A stretch of DNA of 64,000 nucleotides from an uncultured Draconibacterium sp. Lineage in GTDB: Bacteria > Bacteroidota > Bacteroidia > Bacteroidales > Prolixibacteraceae. Made by a program: the position numbers and the translations under genes. Positions within the stretch are counted from its first letter, which is position 1; each line of letters starts with the position of its first letter. The notes beneath the pieces are model-generated. The model was not told where the DNA came from, ran no database searches, and saw only the letters and a list, made by a program, of their open reading frames with translations. Location of the stretch: the NCBI RefSeq assembly GCF_963675585.1, contig NZ_OY776414.1:4219613-4283612 (forward strand), written 5' to 3'. Positions 27,370 through 36,350 of this stretch are shown in pieces.

Positions 27370-28326
27370 TTACTTCAAAACGGGTGTTATAAAATCATCG
27401 TCAATTGTCATTATTTCTTTTCCATCTTCCATTTCGAAACCAACCGTTCCAATGTGCATACAACGCGGATGAATTTCGGAATTACTTTGATGGGCGTGAA
27501 AAACAATTCTTAGCTGGCCATCCTTGTCTTTAAACATGGCACTGTGCCCCACTCCAACAAGTCCGGCCGGTTTCTGCAGAATTGGATTTCCCTCAAATTT
27601 CTCCCAGGGTCCCATTATATTTTTCGCGCTTGCAAAACCTACTCCGTAAAGCGGGCTTTTAAAATGATTCGCTGAATAACTCATGTAATAAACTCCGTTT
27701 TGCTTTACAATAAAAGAACCTTCGTTTACCCTTGCCCATTCTTCTTCCCAGGCCTGAGAAACATGAATACAAGGCCGAAGTGTTTCCATTTTTAAAGTCA
27801 TCAAATCGTTTTCCAGTTCAGCTATCCAAATGTTATTGCCATCGGTAAAGCGTACAAATGTGAGGTAAGGCGTTCCGTCATCGTCAATAAAAAGCGAATT
27901 GTCGATACACTTTTCATCCTGAATCATAGCCTGCTTTTTGTTCTGAACAAAGGGCCCCAAAGGACTATCGGAAGTAGCCACACAAATGTGCTCGTTGGCC
28001 GAATAATACATGTAAAATTTATCATTTACGCGATACACTTCCGGGGCCCAAAACCATTGGTCTGCCCACACGTCGTTTTTATGCAATGCATATCCGTTAT
28101 GCGCTCCAACCGGACCTTCCCACGTTTGTAAATCATCAGAAGTATATACCTCTATTCCATCACTCCCGTGCGTTCCGTAGGCGTAATACTGTCCCTCGGA
28201 ATAAAGAATAAACGGATCACCAAGCGGTACTTTCTGACTTCCGCTTTGCTGAGCAGAAACCATAAATCCAAATATCGAAAGGAGGAAAATTCCGAACACT
28301 TTATATCTTGTATTATCTCTCTTCAT
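27370..28326 (-). CDS. GH43 family glycosidase
   Basis: 318 residues with a cleaved signal peptide (LLSIFGFMVSAQQ). Base D37 lies in VPLGDPFIL, the middle Asp in KCIDNSLFIDDDG and the acid Glu in VNEGSFIV. The catalytic propeller makes up the whole protein. The gene is 33 bases after the DUF4965 protein gene, so these two are co-transcribed. Downstream the REPIN-like element interrupts the path to the next GH43 gene. Substrate may be any arabinofuranoside, xyloside or galactofuranoside. Confidence 0.88.
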   Translation of the reverse strand: MKRDNTRYKVFGIFLLSIFGFMVSAQQSGSQKVPLGDPFILYSEGQYYAYGTHGSDGIEVYTSDDLQTWEGPVGAHNGYALHKNDVWADQWFWAPEVYRVNDKFYMYYSANEHICVATSDSPLGPFVQNKKQAMIQDEKCIDNSLFIDDDGTPYLTFVRFTDGNNIWIAELENDLMTLKMETLRPCIHVSQAWEEEWARVNEGSFIVKQNGVYYMSYSANHFKSPLYGVGFASAKNIMGPWEKFEGNPILQKPAGLVGVGHSAMFKDKDGQLRIVFHAHQSNSEIHPRCMHIGTVGFEMEDGKEIMTIDDDFITPVLK

Positions 28327-28359
28327 ACAGCAGTTTTGCCAATCGATTGTTACGAAAAT

Positions 28360-30864
28360 TTATTTTTCCAGAAGTTTGATAAAATAGCCACCAACTACCG
28401 AACGTGCCTGAAAACCAACCTGAGTTGCATCGGGTGTTTCGTACCAGTCGGTCATTGGAACGCGATCAGGAGTTTCGGTAACAAACTTATGTACCGGATC
28501 AATAAACTTCTGGAAAGTAGCTTTATCGTCGGCCAAAGTTGCAGTCCAAACAATCCAGTCCGACTTGGTATACGTGCGGCGGTTGTCCAATGGCAATCCG
28601 TAAGTATTTTGTTTGGTCAGGTAATAAGCGATTTCTTTCTGCGCCACCTCTTTCGGGAAAATTCCCAGGTTTAAAAGCTTATCCCAAACCAGGTTGTACT
28701 TTTGGCTCCAGGTTCCGGGCTGATCAAAAGTCAAGCGGTAATGATCGCCGTCATCGGCCATTTTCATCCACTCCTGAGCCATTTTTTTCGCTTCTGCAGT
28801 GTATTTTTCAGCCACATCCGTTTTTCCCAACATTGCGGCCAGGCGCCCATAACTGGCAATTCCCATAATCGCTTTTGCCGAAAGGTTTATGTTGTGTGCA
28901 AAGTGACCGGCAAAATCGTCGGTACAAAGTTGGTTTTCGGGATCAAGGCCGTTCTCCATCAGGTAGTTCGACCAGGTAGTTAATACGTCCCAGTGTTTGG
29001 CTGCATAATCAGCATTTCCCTCCATTGCGGCAATGGCAGCCGTTAATATTACCATGTTTCCGCATTCTTCAACCGGCATATCGCCACCATACGTTTGCCC
29101 GTTGGCTTTTGGGTAAGTACCCACATCGTGCGCAGCAAAAGGTTTGGCCCATTTACCACTTTCAGAATAATAGAAAATTGGATTTAGCATGCCCTTTAAC
29201 AAATCGGGATTGTATTTTAAATACATCGGTGCCGACGGATAGGTAACATCAACCGTACCAATCGATCCGTTGCTGAAATTCTCTTTTGAAAGAAACAAAA
29301 TGTTTCCCTGTTTATCTTTTACAAGCTTGTGTGCCGCAACCGACTGTCGGAAAGCCAACACACACAAATCGGCATAATTTTTACCTCCGGCTTCCATTGT
29401 CTCATCCCACAGGTTTTTGTCGAATTCGGCACATTTATTCATGATGGAAGTGTACTCCGAAACTGCCATTTTTAAAGCATCATCAATGTTCAGGGTACCA
29501 TCCTGTGTCCACCATGCTTTTAAATTGTCGCCAAAATACTGAATGGATTCAATATCATCATAAGCCAACATAAGGTAGTTGTTTACCGGTTTAGAAGACA
29601 CCGAACCAACATTATCAATAGTTACCATAACCGGCATTGCCTGTGTCATTACTGCCTTACTTTCGTTTTCTCCTGCCGGAATACTTCCCTCTTTCAGAAA
29701 ATTTTCCTTGGCTTTAAAATAATCGCCAATGGCCATTATTGTTTGGTCAGCTTCTTTGGCAGCCAGGTAAACATATCCCCAGTCAATTCGAATATTGTCT
29801 CCCTTTTTCTCCAAAACAGCTTGTTCGGTTGTTCCGGCTTTTAAATAGTTGATACCATTTTTTGTGCCTTTTGAAATTTCCACTTCCTGAAAAGTTTCGT
29901 TTACAGCCCACTCGGGTGTGGCTTCAAAATAAATTTGTACCTCATGGCTGTTGCCGTCGTTTGCATGCACATCGTAGTTGATGTAATTAACGGGGCGCGA
30001 TAACAAATCCAAATCGTTGGGTAGCAAAGGCGAAATAAATTGCAGATTTAAATCAACCGGGCCACACTGGAAACTGTAATGTGTTTGCGTTGCCGAAAGT
30101 GAAACACTTTTTTGAACTACTGTATTTGCAAATACTTCTTTGCGGTCGTTTTCCCTGAAAATACCAAAATCGACATAAGCCAGACCTCCCCGATCGAGGC
30201 AATGAGCAGCAATTACGTTTGTCCCTTTTTTGTTGAATAATTCTTCGTCAACTTTAAGAACAACCATACTTCGTGCACTTGCACCGGTATCAACCAGCTT
30301 TTTACCATTCAGGTAAAGCACAAAATCGTCGTCGTGAGAATACACAATGTACAGTTGATTTCCTGCACTCAATTCGGGCAAAACAAACTCACGTCGCACC
30401 CAAATTTCTTTTGTATCCCAAACAGTACCGGCATCTTCCATTCCTTCAGTACCAAAACCGGCTTTACCCGATTTCCATGATTTATCGTTAAAATCTACTT
30501 TTTCCCATCCTGTTTTTGGTTCAGAAAAAGTATAAGATCCTTCCCATTTTTCTTGTTTTGCCATTGGCACCAAAGGTTGAAGCGGAATATCTTCTTTTCC
30601 TAAAAAACGATAAACCTTCCCATCAACACGAATTGCTCCAATAAGCGATTGAGTTTTTCCGGTCCAGTGTTTCACAGGCACATCAAACAGCTGATCGGCC
30701 ATTGACCAGGCAGATGTATATGGATCGATTGTGATAAGTGGATATGCAGGTGCTTTAATTTCTGTGGTTGGCGACTTTCTCACCATTTCCTGATTTGGAC
30801 TGCACGAAACAGCCAGCCCGGCTAAAATAATCAGTACTACTTGTTTAAAACTCAATCTTCGCAT
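28360..30864 (-). CDS. Glutaminase-A-like lipoprotein (DUF4964/DUF5127/DUF4965/DUF1793)
   Basis: 834 residues, lipobox GLAVSCS. The N-terminus holds DUF4964 (ITIDPYTSAWS, HWTGKTQSLIGAIRVDG), into which a jelly-roll of about 150 residues is inserted (WEKVDFNDKSWKSGKAGFGTEG, LYIVYSHDDDFVLYLNGKK), like a carbohydrate-binding or GH2 N-domain. DUF5127 and an (alpha/alpha)6-barrel (DUF4965/DUF1793) follow. The fungal relative is glutaminase A, but the fold and this setting point to a glycan-related enzyme. A paralogue is encoded at 33019-35520, and the C-terminal halves are almost identical. Catalytic residues are not known to me. Confidence 0.85.
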   Translation of the reverse strand: MRRLSFKQVVLIILAGLAVSCSPNQEMVRKSPTTEIKAPAYPLITIDPYTSAWSMADQLFDVPVKHWTGKTQSLIGAIRVDGKVYRFLGKEDIPLQPLVPMAKQEKWEGSYTFSEPKTGWEKVDFNDKSWKSGKAGFGTEGMEDAGTVWDTKEIWVRREFVLPELSAGNQLYIVYSHDDDFVLYLNGKKLVDTGASARSMVVLKVDEELFNKKGTNVIAAHCLDRGGLAYVDFGIFRENDRKEVFANTVVQKSVSLSATQTHYSFQCGPVDLNLQFISPLLPNDLDLLSRPVNYINYDVHANDGNSHEVQIYFEATPEWAVNETFQEVEISKGTKNGINYLKAGTTEQAVLEKKGDNIRIDWGYVYLAAKEADQTIMAIGDYFKAKENFLKEGSIPAGENESKAVMTQAMPVMVTIDNVGSVSSKPVNNYLMLAYDDIESIQYFGDNLKAWWTQDGTLNIDDALKMAVSEYTSIMNKCAEFDKNLWDETMEAGGKNYADLCVLAFRQSVAAHKLVKDKQGNILFLSKENFSNGSIGTVDVTYPSAPMYLKYNPDLLKGMLNPIFYYSESGKWAKPFAAHDVGTYPKANGQTYGGDMPVEECGNMVILTAAIAAMEGNADYAAKHWDVLTTWSNYLMENGLDPENQLCTDDFAGHFAHNINLSAKAIMGIASYGRLAAMLGKTDVAEKYTAEAKKMAQEWMKMADDGDHYRLTFDQPGTWSQKYNLVWDKLLNLGIFPKEVAQKEIAYYLTKQNTYGLPLDNRRTYTKSDWIVWTATLADDKATFQKFIDPVHKFVTETPDRVPMTDWYETPDATQVGFQARSVVGGYFIKLLEK

Positions 30865-30892
30865 TCAATTTTCTTTTATAGGTTTTAAAATG

Positions 30893-30914
30893 TTTTCGTG
30901 CCCCGACACGAAAA
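30893..30914 (-). terminator. Small hairpin after a gene relic
   Basis: TTTTCGTG (30893-30900) pairs with CACGAAAA (30907-30914) around a six-base loop. On the minus strand it directly follows the stop codon of the sulfatase-like relic and ends in TTTT-type pairing with no further T-run. It looks like the old terminator of the lost gene. Confidence 0.4.
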
Positions 30915-30986
30915 TTAGTTGTTGGATTCGGTTTTAATGCCTACTTGTTCAGCCCATTCTTTCCAGGCTTTATTCAGTATCTCTAT
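30915..30986 (-). pseudogene. Relic of a sulfatase C-terminus
   Basis: Minus-strand reading from 30986 to the stop at 30915-30917 gives IEILNKAWKEWAEQVGIKTESNN. The motif WKEWAEQVGI is like the last residues of Bacteroidota arylsulfatases (W-x-x-WA-x-x-VGV-x-P). A stop codon lies just upstream, at 30987-30989, and no ATG precedes it, so about 95% of the gene is missing. The assignment rests on a short stretch and is tentative. Confidence 0.4.
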
Positions 30987-31223
30987 TTAACATTGTTTAA
31001 AACGGTATGCAAGTAATGCATCGCGTGACACATTTCACTGCTTGTTACTTACATGATGCTTTTTATACCAAAAACCCTGTATTTACAGGCAAAAAATATT
31101 ACTTATCTACTTCTGCCCAAAAAAACTGACTTTTAATCAGAGTACGAAATGCAGAATTCATAACTGCTTTCTGCGGCATTGAGTGATTTAATTCCAAACC
31201 GTTGAAGCAAATTCCAATTGAAA
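30987..31223. other. Non-coding gap upstream of the relic
   Basis: Together with the relic and hairpin this makes a 359-base stretch without an intact gene. It contains a weak 5-bp hairpin (CCTGT/ACAGG near 31076-31088). I see no frame with coding character, no tRNA and no convincing promoter. Confidence 0.5.
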
Positions 31224-32804
31224 CTACTCGAATCCGTGGTATAGATACACTGCTCCATAAGTCCAGTTGGGGCCTTTTAATTCCGGATAATTAAATCGGT
31301 CCATCATTAAAGCAAGGTAGCGAAATGGGTAGCCTTCGGGCAACTGAACCACATTGGGCCACACTCGTGTTCCCGATGTTTCATCCCAGGGTGGTAAATC
31401 CATGTTTAGAGTGCCTGATTCTATTAAATCGGGATACGAATAGATGTAAATTTTACGATCCTGACTCCCCGAAAAACAATAGCGTTTGTCGCCAATTTTC
31501 TGAATGGAAGTCCCGGTTGAATTGTATTTTACTGGGCCGGCAATTCGTTGGTAATTCTTGTCCCATTCATCCGACTCGAGCAGAATGGCTTTATACCCGT
31601 TGTTGTTCTCGCAGGTGAGCATTCTCCATTTCTGAGCTTCTGTGTCAAACAAAATATGCGGATCTTCAATATCGCCAACCATTCCAAACGGAGAAGCATG
31701 CATTACCGAAAAACCAAAACGAGGATCATTTTTGCTCTCAATGGCAAGCAACTGCTTTTTTTCGTTTGGGTTTGCATAGGCACTAAATCCGGTGGTTAAT
31801 CCCCTCCAAGTGTTCGCGTTCCGATCGTAAAATATATGCGAAGCTATTTCATTTCGAAGTAAACCATCCTCGCGATCAAACAAAATAACTCCCTCGAAAC
31901 GAAGATCAAAAACGGTAGGATTTAAACTAAAAACTCCCTGAATATGCTGGGGCAAAGCGCGTCCCCTGATACTCATGGTGTACCACAAGCGTCCCTGATC
32001 AAAAATTGGTTCGCCATCTTCGTAGGTAATTGCACGAATGTCGGCCAGCCCCATTCCGGAGCTTAACGCCGACTCGACTCTATTAATAGAAAGTCCTCCT
32101 TCAGCAATACCCAGGTACAAATTTGACTGAAATGACTGCATGTATTTCTTTTGGCGCAAATCAACGAACTGAGCAAAATCAGATTGTGCAATGGCCACAG
32201 GCAAACCATTGTTTTGCATAAATAAGTTAAAACCGCTTCCCAGCATTTGCAGTATGATTTTTCCTTCGATGTTATTCAAATCCTTGTTATTAGTAAGAAT
32301 CGACTCGCTTACAAGCTCTTTGGAATCCTTAATATACTTTTGCCTCACATCCAGAATTTGTTTTTCGTTATACTGAAGAGTGACAAAATACTGTTCCGTT
32401 TTTGTTGGATCGGAAAATTCGAAACCAATTTCGCCCTGTCCTTCACACGATGCCAGATCGATGGTATACGTAGCAAAGGGATTGAATCCTCCAAACCAAA
32501 CCGCCAGCTTTGATTCTTCGTCTGAACTAAACTGCAACTGTTTATTCTCAAGTCGTATATCAGCCTGAACATCTGAATAACAAGTGCTTGGATACATGGC
32601 TGACATTCCTATAATTTCTGAGGGATACAAACCCGCCAGAGGTATTTTCTGACTTTCATCGAAAATGAACCTGCGAACTCCCTGCCTTACAAATTTAATC
32701 TGGTCGGGCGACAGGTTTGTTTGTGCTTCTGAATGTCCGTTGAAAAACATAACAGCACAAAATAGAAGCAAAATCCGAATGTGTGATCCAATTATTGTTT
32801 TCAT
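31224..32804 (-). CDS. Secreted propeller-like protein, possible unassigned glycosidase
   Basis: 526 residues with a signal peptide (LLLFCAVMFFNGHSEAQ). The first 200 residues look like a beta-sandwich with a lectin-like feel (KLAVWFGGFNPFATYTIDLASCEGQGEIGFEF). The rest has repeated blades with Asp and aromatic motifs: GLADIRAITYEDGEPIF, RLWYTMSIRGR, EGVILFDREDGLLRNE, IEDPHILFD and DRFNYPELKGPNW. This layout resembles five-bladed GH43/GH32/GH117 propellers, but no family motif is complete. It lies between the two DUF4965 paralogues, and a terminator separates it from the upstream one. I treat it as a candidate carbohydrate-active protein of unknown family. Confidence 0.75.
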   Translation of the reverse strand: MKTIIGSHIRILLLFCAVMFFNGHSEAQTNLSPDQIKFVRQGVRRFIFDESQKIPLAGLYPSEIIGMSAMYPSTCYSDVQADIRLENKQLQFSSDEESKLAVWFGGFNPFATYTIDLASCEGQGEIGFEFSDPTKTEQYFVTLQYNEKQILDVRQKYIKDSKELVSESILTNNKDLNNIEGKIILQMLGSGFNLFMQNNGLPVAIAQSDFAQFVDLRQKKYMQSFQSNLYLGIAEGGLSINRVESALSSGMGLADIRAITYEDGEPIFDQGRLWYTMSIRGRALPQHIQGVFSLNPTVFDLRFEGVILFDREDGLLRNEIASHIFYDRNANTWRGLTTGFSAYANPNEKKQLLAIESKNDPRFGFSVMHASPFGMVGDIEDPHILFDTEAQKWRMLTCENNNGYKAILLESDEWDKNYQRIAGPVKYNSTGTSIQKIGDKRYCFSGSQDRKIYIYSYPDLIESGTLNMDLPPWDETSGTRVWPNVVQLPEGYPFRYLALMMDRFNYPELKGPNWTYGAVYLYHGFE

Positions 32805-32936
32805 CTGGTATTTCTTTCAAGTACTCATTGCGTTTCAAAATTCCTTCGTGTTGACACTTTAAACTTGTTCTAATTTACATGGAATTTATAAGATCTGAAA
32901 CCAATTCCCCTTTTAGGTTTTTGCTAAAGATTAGCT

Positions 32937-32991
32937 AAAAAAAACAGCAGGAAAACTATTTTGATTTATTATCTCCATGTCTTCCTGCTGT
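32937..32991 (-). terminator. Rho-independent terminator after the second DUF4965 gene
   Basis: ACAGCAGGAA (32944-32953) pairs perfectly with TTCCTGCTGT (32982-32991) across a 28-base loop. On the minus strand it is followed by eight T (32937-32944, overlapping the stem end). It lies 27 bases after the stop at 33019, so the downstream propeller-like gene is a separate unit. Confidence 0.85.
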
Positions 32992-33018
32992 ATATTTTAT
33001 TTGGCTATTATGAAACTT

Positions 33019-35520
33019 TTACTTTTCCAGTAACTTTATAAAGTACCCACCAACAACCGAACGTGCCTGAAATCCAACCTGAGTTGCATCAGTGGTTTGA
33101 TACCAGTCGGACATGGGAACGCGGTCGGGAGTTTCGCTAACAAACTTATGTACAGGGTCGATAAACTTTTCGAAGGTAGCTTTGTCGTCGGCCAGCGTTG
33201 CAGTCCAAACAATCCAGTCTGATTTGGTGTACTCTTTGCGGTTGTCCAGTGGCAAACCGTAGGTATTTTGTTTGGTTAGGTAATAAGCCACTTCTTTTTG
33301 TGCCACATCGGCAGGGAAGATTTCCAGCCCAAGTAGTTTATCCCAAACCAGGTTGTACTTTTGGCTCCAGGTGCCCGGTTTATCAAAGGTTAAACGATAA
33401 TGATCGCTGTCGTCGGCCATTTTTATCCACTCCTGCGCCATGTATTTTGCCTTTGTGGTATATTCCTCAGCAACCTTTGTTTTTCCCAACATTTCTGCCA
33501 GCTTTCCGTATCCGGCAATTCCCATTATCGCTTTTACCGAAAGGTTGGTGTTGTGTGCAAAGTGTCCTGCAAAATCGTCGGTGCACAACTGGTTTTCAGG
33601 ATCGAGACCATTTTCCATCAGGTAATTGGCCCAAACCGTTAATACATCCCAGTGCTGCTCGGCGTAATCAGCATTTCCTTCTGCATCTGCAATTGCTGTG
33701 GTTAAAATCAGCATATTCCCGCATTCTTCAACCGGCATGTCGCCACCATAGGTTTGACCGTTGGCCCTTGGATAAGTTCCCACGTCGTGCGCTGCAAATG
33801 GTTTTTTCCATTTTCCGCTTTCCGAATAATAGAAAATCGGATTCAACATTCCCTTTAACAAATCGGGATTGTATTTCAAATACAAAGGAGCAGAAGGATA
33901 AGTAACATCAACCGTTCCGATAGAACCATTGCTAAAATTTTCTTTTGAAAGAAACAGAATATTTCCCTGCGTATCTTTTACCAATTTATGGGCGGCAATA
34001 CTCTGGCGGAATGCTAAAACACACAGGTCGGCATACTTTTTACCACCGGCCTGTACAGTTTCGTCCCACAATTTTTTATCAAATGAATTGCACTGATTCA
34101 GAATTTCGGGATATTCCACAACTGCTTTATGCAAAACATTTTCGATGCTTACCTGTCCGTTTTTTGTCCACCAGCCTTTTAAATTCTGCTCAAAATACTG
34201 AATGGACTCAATGTCGTCGTAAGCGATCATTACATAGCCTTTTTTTGCCGTGCTTGTAATTTCACCCAGTTGATCGACAAAACTCATTACCGGCATTGTT
34301 TTCGACATTTGCGAAACATACTCGTCAACACCTGCCGATATATTTCCTTCTGCGGCAAATTGTAATTTTGTGCTGTTGTAACCGCCAATTTCAACCGACG
34401 ATTCAGGCGTGCCGTTTGCGGCTAAATAAAAGTACCCCCAATCAATCCGAACATTATCGCCTTTCTTTTGAAGTATGGGCTGCTCGGTTGTTCCTGCTTT
34501 TACGTAATTAATTCCATTGGTTTTACCTTTGTTTACCGTTACTTCCTGGCTAAAATCGTTTACTGCCCACTCGGGTGTAGCTTCAAAATATATCTGTACA
34601 TCGTGTTTTTTCTTGTCGTTTGCCACAACTTTATAATTGATGTAATTAACTGGTCGCGACAACAAATCAAGGTTTTCGGGTAACAACGGCGATACAAATT
34701 CGATTTGCAGATCAACCGGGCCGCACATAAAATTGTATTGTGTTTGAGTAGCGCTTAGTGCCACTTTTGTTTGCACTGCCATTTGGTCGAAAACTTCGGT
34801 TTGTTCATTGTCCTGAATAATGCCAAAATCGACATAACCTCCGCCAATGCGATTATTACAATGTGCTGCAATTACATTTTTTTGGCCCGGGCGTAATAAA
34901 TTGCGATCTATTTTTAACTCCACATTGTTGTGCCACTCGTATTCAGTTTTTACCAGTTGTACACCATTTAGGTACAATTCGAAAATATCGTCGTGCGAGT
35001 AAATCAGCGAAATGTCGCCTTCATCCAGTAGTTCGGGCAAGGTAAATTCGCGGCGAACCCAAATGTCTTCAGTATCCCAAAGTGTATTGCAAACGGGCAT
35101 TCCTTCGGTACCAAAAGCTCCCCGGCCCACATTCCACGAGTCGGCATTGTAATCAATTTGTTCCCATCCTTTTGATGGTTTCTCATTTACATAATTTCCT
35201 TCCCAGGGGCCGCCACCTGCCATTTGCAACAAATAGGTTTTTGGTATCACTTCTTTGCCCAAAAAGCGGTATACCGTTCCGTCCACTCGTAAGGCACCAA
35301 TTATTGGATGCGCTCTACCTGTCCAATGAGTTACGGGAGCATCGAATAATTGATCGGTACAAGACCATGCGCTGGTGTATGGATCGATTGTAATTAACGG
35401 ATAAGCGGGTGCACGTAGTTCGCTTTTAGTATCCGGTGTTAAAGGTTCTTTGGTTGTTTCTGTGCATGAAAATGCCATACATACTGCCAATAGCAGAATG
35501 GTAAAATAATTTTTAATCAT
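33019..35520 (-). CDS. Glutaminase-A-like lipoprotein, paralogue
   Basis: 833 residues from the ATG at 35520, which gives a proper lipoprotein signal (MAFSCTE); the frame extends to 35553. Same four-part layout as the protein at 28360-30864: DUF4964 (ITIDPYTSAWS) with an inserted jelly-roll (WVRREFTLPELLDEG), DUF5127, then the DUF4965/DUF1793 barrel. From about residue 515 to the end the two proteins are nearly the same, while the jelly-roll regions differ widely. The gene sits directly after the SusCD/DUF3823 module and is flanked by terminators on both sides, so it is transcribed alone or by read-through. Catalytic role unknown. Confidence 0.85.
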   Translation of the reverse strand: MIKNYFTILLLAVCMAFSCTETTKEPLTPDTKSELRAPAYPLITIDPYTSAWSCTDQLFDAPVTHWTGRAHPIIGALRVDGTVYRFLGKEVIPKTYLLQMAGGGPWEGNYVNEKPSKGWEQIDYNADSWNVGRGAFGTEGMPVCNTLWDTEDIWVRREFTLPELLDEGDISLIYSHDDIFELYLNGVQLVKTEYEWHNNVELKIDRNLLRPGQKNVIAAHCNNRIGGGYVDFGIIQDNEQTEVFDQMAVQTKVALSATQTQYNFMCGPVDLQIEFVSPLLPENLDLLSRPVNYINYKVVANDKKKHDVQIYFEATPEWAVNDFSQEVTVNKGKTNGINYVKAGTTEQPILQKKGDNVRIDWGYFYLAANGTPESSVEIGGYNSTKLQFAAEGNISAGVDEYVSQMSKTMPVMSFVDQLGEITSTAKKGYVMIAYDDIESIQYFEQNLKGWWTKNGQVSIENVLHKAVVEYPEILNQCNSFDKKLWDETVQAGGKKYADLCVLAFRQSIAAHKLVKDTQGNILFLSKENFSNGSIGTVDVTYPSAPLYLKYNPDLLKGMLNPIFYYSESGKWKKPFAAHDVGTYPRANGQTYGGDMPVEECGNMLILTTAIADAEGNADYAEQHWDVLTVWANYLMENGLDPENQLCTDDFAGHFAHNTNLSVKAIMGIAGYGKLAEMLGKTKVAEEYTTKAKYMAQEWIKMADDSDHYRLTFDKPGTWSQKYNLVWDKLLGLEIFPADVAQKEVAYYLTKQNTYGLPLDNRKEYTKSDWIVWTATLADDKATFEKFIDPVHKFVSETPDRVPMSDWYQTTDATQVGFQARSVVGGYFIKLLEK

Positions 35521-35562
35521 GGTTTTTGAATTAAGGTTCAGGTTAAAGTACACATCAGAATG

Positions 35563-35611
35563 AAAAAAAAAGGGCTACCCGCAATTATATATACCTATCC
35601 GGGGTAGCCCT
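35563..35611 (-). terminator. Terminator of the module 2 operon
   Basis: AGGGCTACCC (35571-35580) pairs with GGGTAGCCCT (35602-35611) over a 21-base loop, followed on the minus strand by nine T (35563-35571). It begins 27 bases after the DUF3823 gene stop and should end the susC-susD-DUF3823 transcript. Confidence 0.88.
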
Positions 35612-35637
35612 CAATCTATTCAAATCCTAAAAAAACA

Positions 35638-36348
35638 TTATAAATCTATCTTTTGAACAGGGCTGAAAATCATATCTTCAACTCCCTGAATTTTAATTCC
35701 TACACGACCATAAACATAGCCTTGAGCCGGTACCAGCTCAGGAACGGTTAAAGTCATACTTATCGATGCAGGATTGGTAATGTCGCCACCACCTATTTCG
35801 GCACTTGCCACGTTAGATGATGAACGGAAATCAACAAACTGCGTTTTATTGATGTAGAAGTTTACACGTTCGATGTTTTTTGCTCCGGCATCTGTGATAA
35901 TTTTCTCGGCCTGAAATGTGGCAGTAGCAGTACTTCCGCTGGCAGAAAACTGTGCATTACGAATCATAAAGTAGGGTTCCACTTCAATATCCATTGTTTT
36001 GTTTCCATTCAGATTTACGTAAATGGTATCCGATCCCGATTCAGCATTGAGTTTTGTTCTCCATGGTCCCTGATTCGAAGGAATTACCAATTTGTACTGA
36101 GCATCGAAAAGCAACGAAGAATACGATCCGTCTTGCGCTACCTCAACATTTATTGGGTAACTTTTTTGCCATCCCGGTTCCCACAACTGAAAAGAAACAT
36201 CTTTTGAGCTTACATTAATGGCTTCGCCGTTGTAAACAATATTTCCCTCAAGAAATGAGCCCGGTTCATCGTAGTTGTCGTAATCGCATGAAGCAAATAA
36301 TCCTGCCATTGCTACGACTAATATTATCAGTTTAAATTTTGTCTTCAT
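35638..36348 (-). CDS. DUF3823 SusE-position lipoprotein
   Basis: 236 residues, lipobox GLFASCD. The DUF3823 domain occupies most of the mature part (GNIVYNGEAINV, SFQLWEPGWQKSYPINVEVAQDGSY), a carboxypeptidase-regulatory-like fold. A C-terminal beta-sandwich follows (about 125-236, IERVNFYINKTQFVD). Such lipoproteins commonly take the SusE place behind SusD and probably help bind glycan on the surface. The gap to susD is 2 bases, so translation is coupled. Ligand unknown. Confidence 0.88.
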   Translation of the reverse strand: MKTKFKLIILVVAMAGLFASCDYDNYDEPGSFLEGNIVYNGEAINVSSKDVSFQLWEPGWQKSYPINVEVAQDGSYSSLLFDAQYKLVIPSNQGPWRTKLNAESGSDTIYVNLNGNKTMDIEVEPYFMIRNAQFSASGSTATATFQAEKIITDAGAKNIERVNFYINKTQFVDFRSSSNVASAEIGGGDITNPASISMTLTVPELVPAQGYVYGRVGIKIQGVEDMIFSPVQKIDL

Positions 36349-36350
36349 TT

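Noticed and set aside
31075-31098. Terminator for the propeller-like gene
   Set aside because: Only a 5-bp stem and more than 120 bases from the stop codon, too weak to list as a feature.
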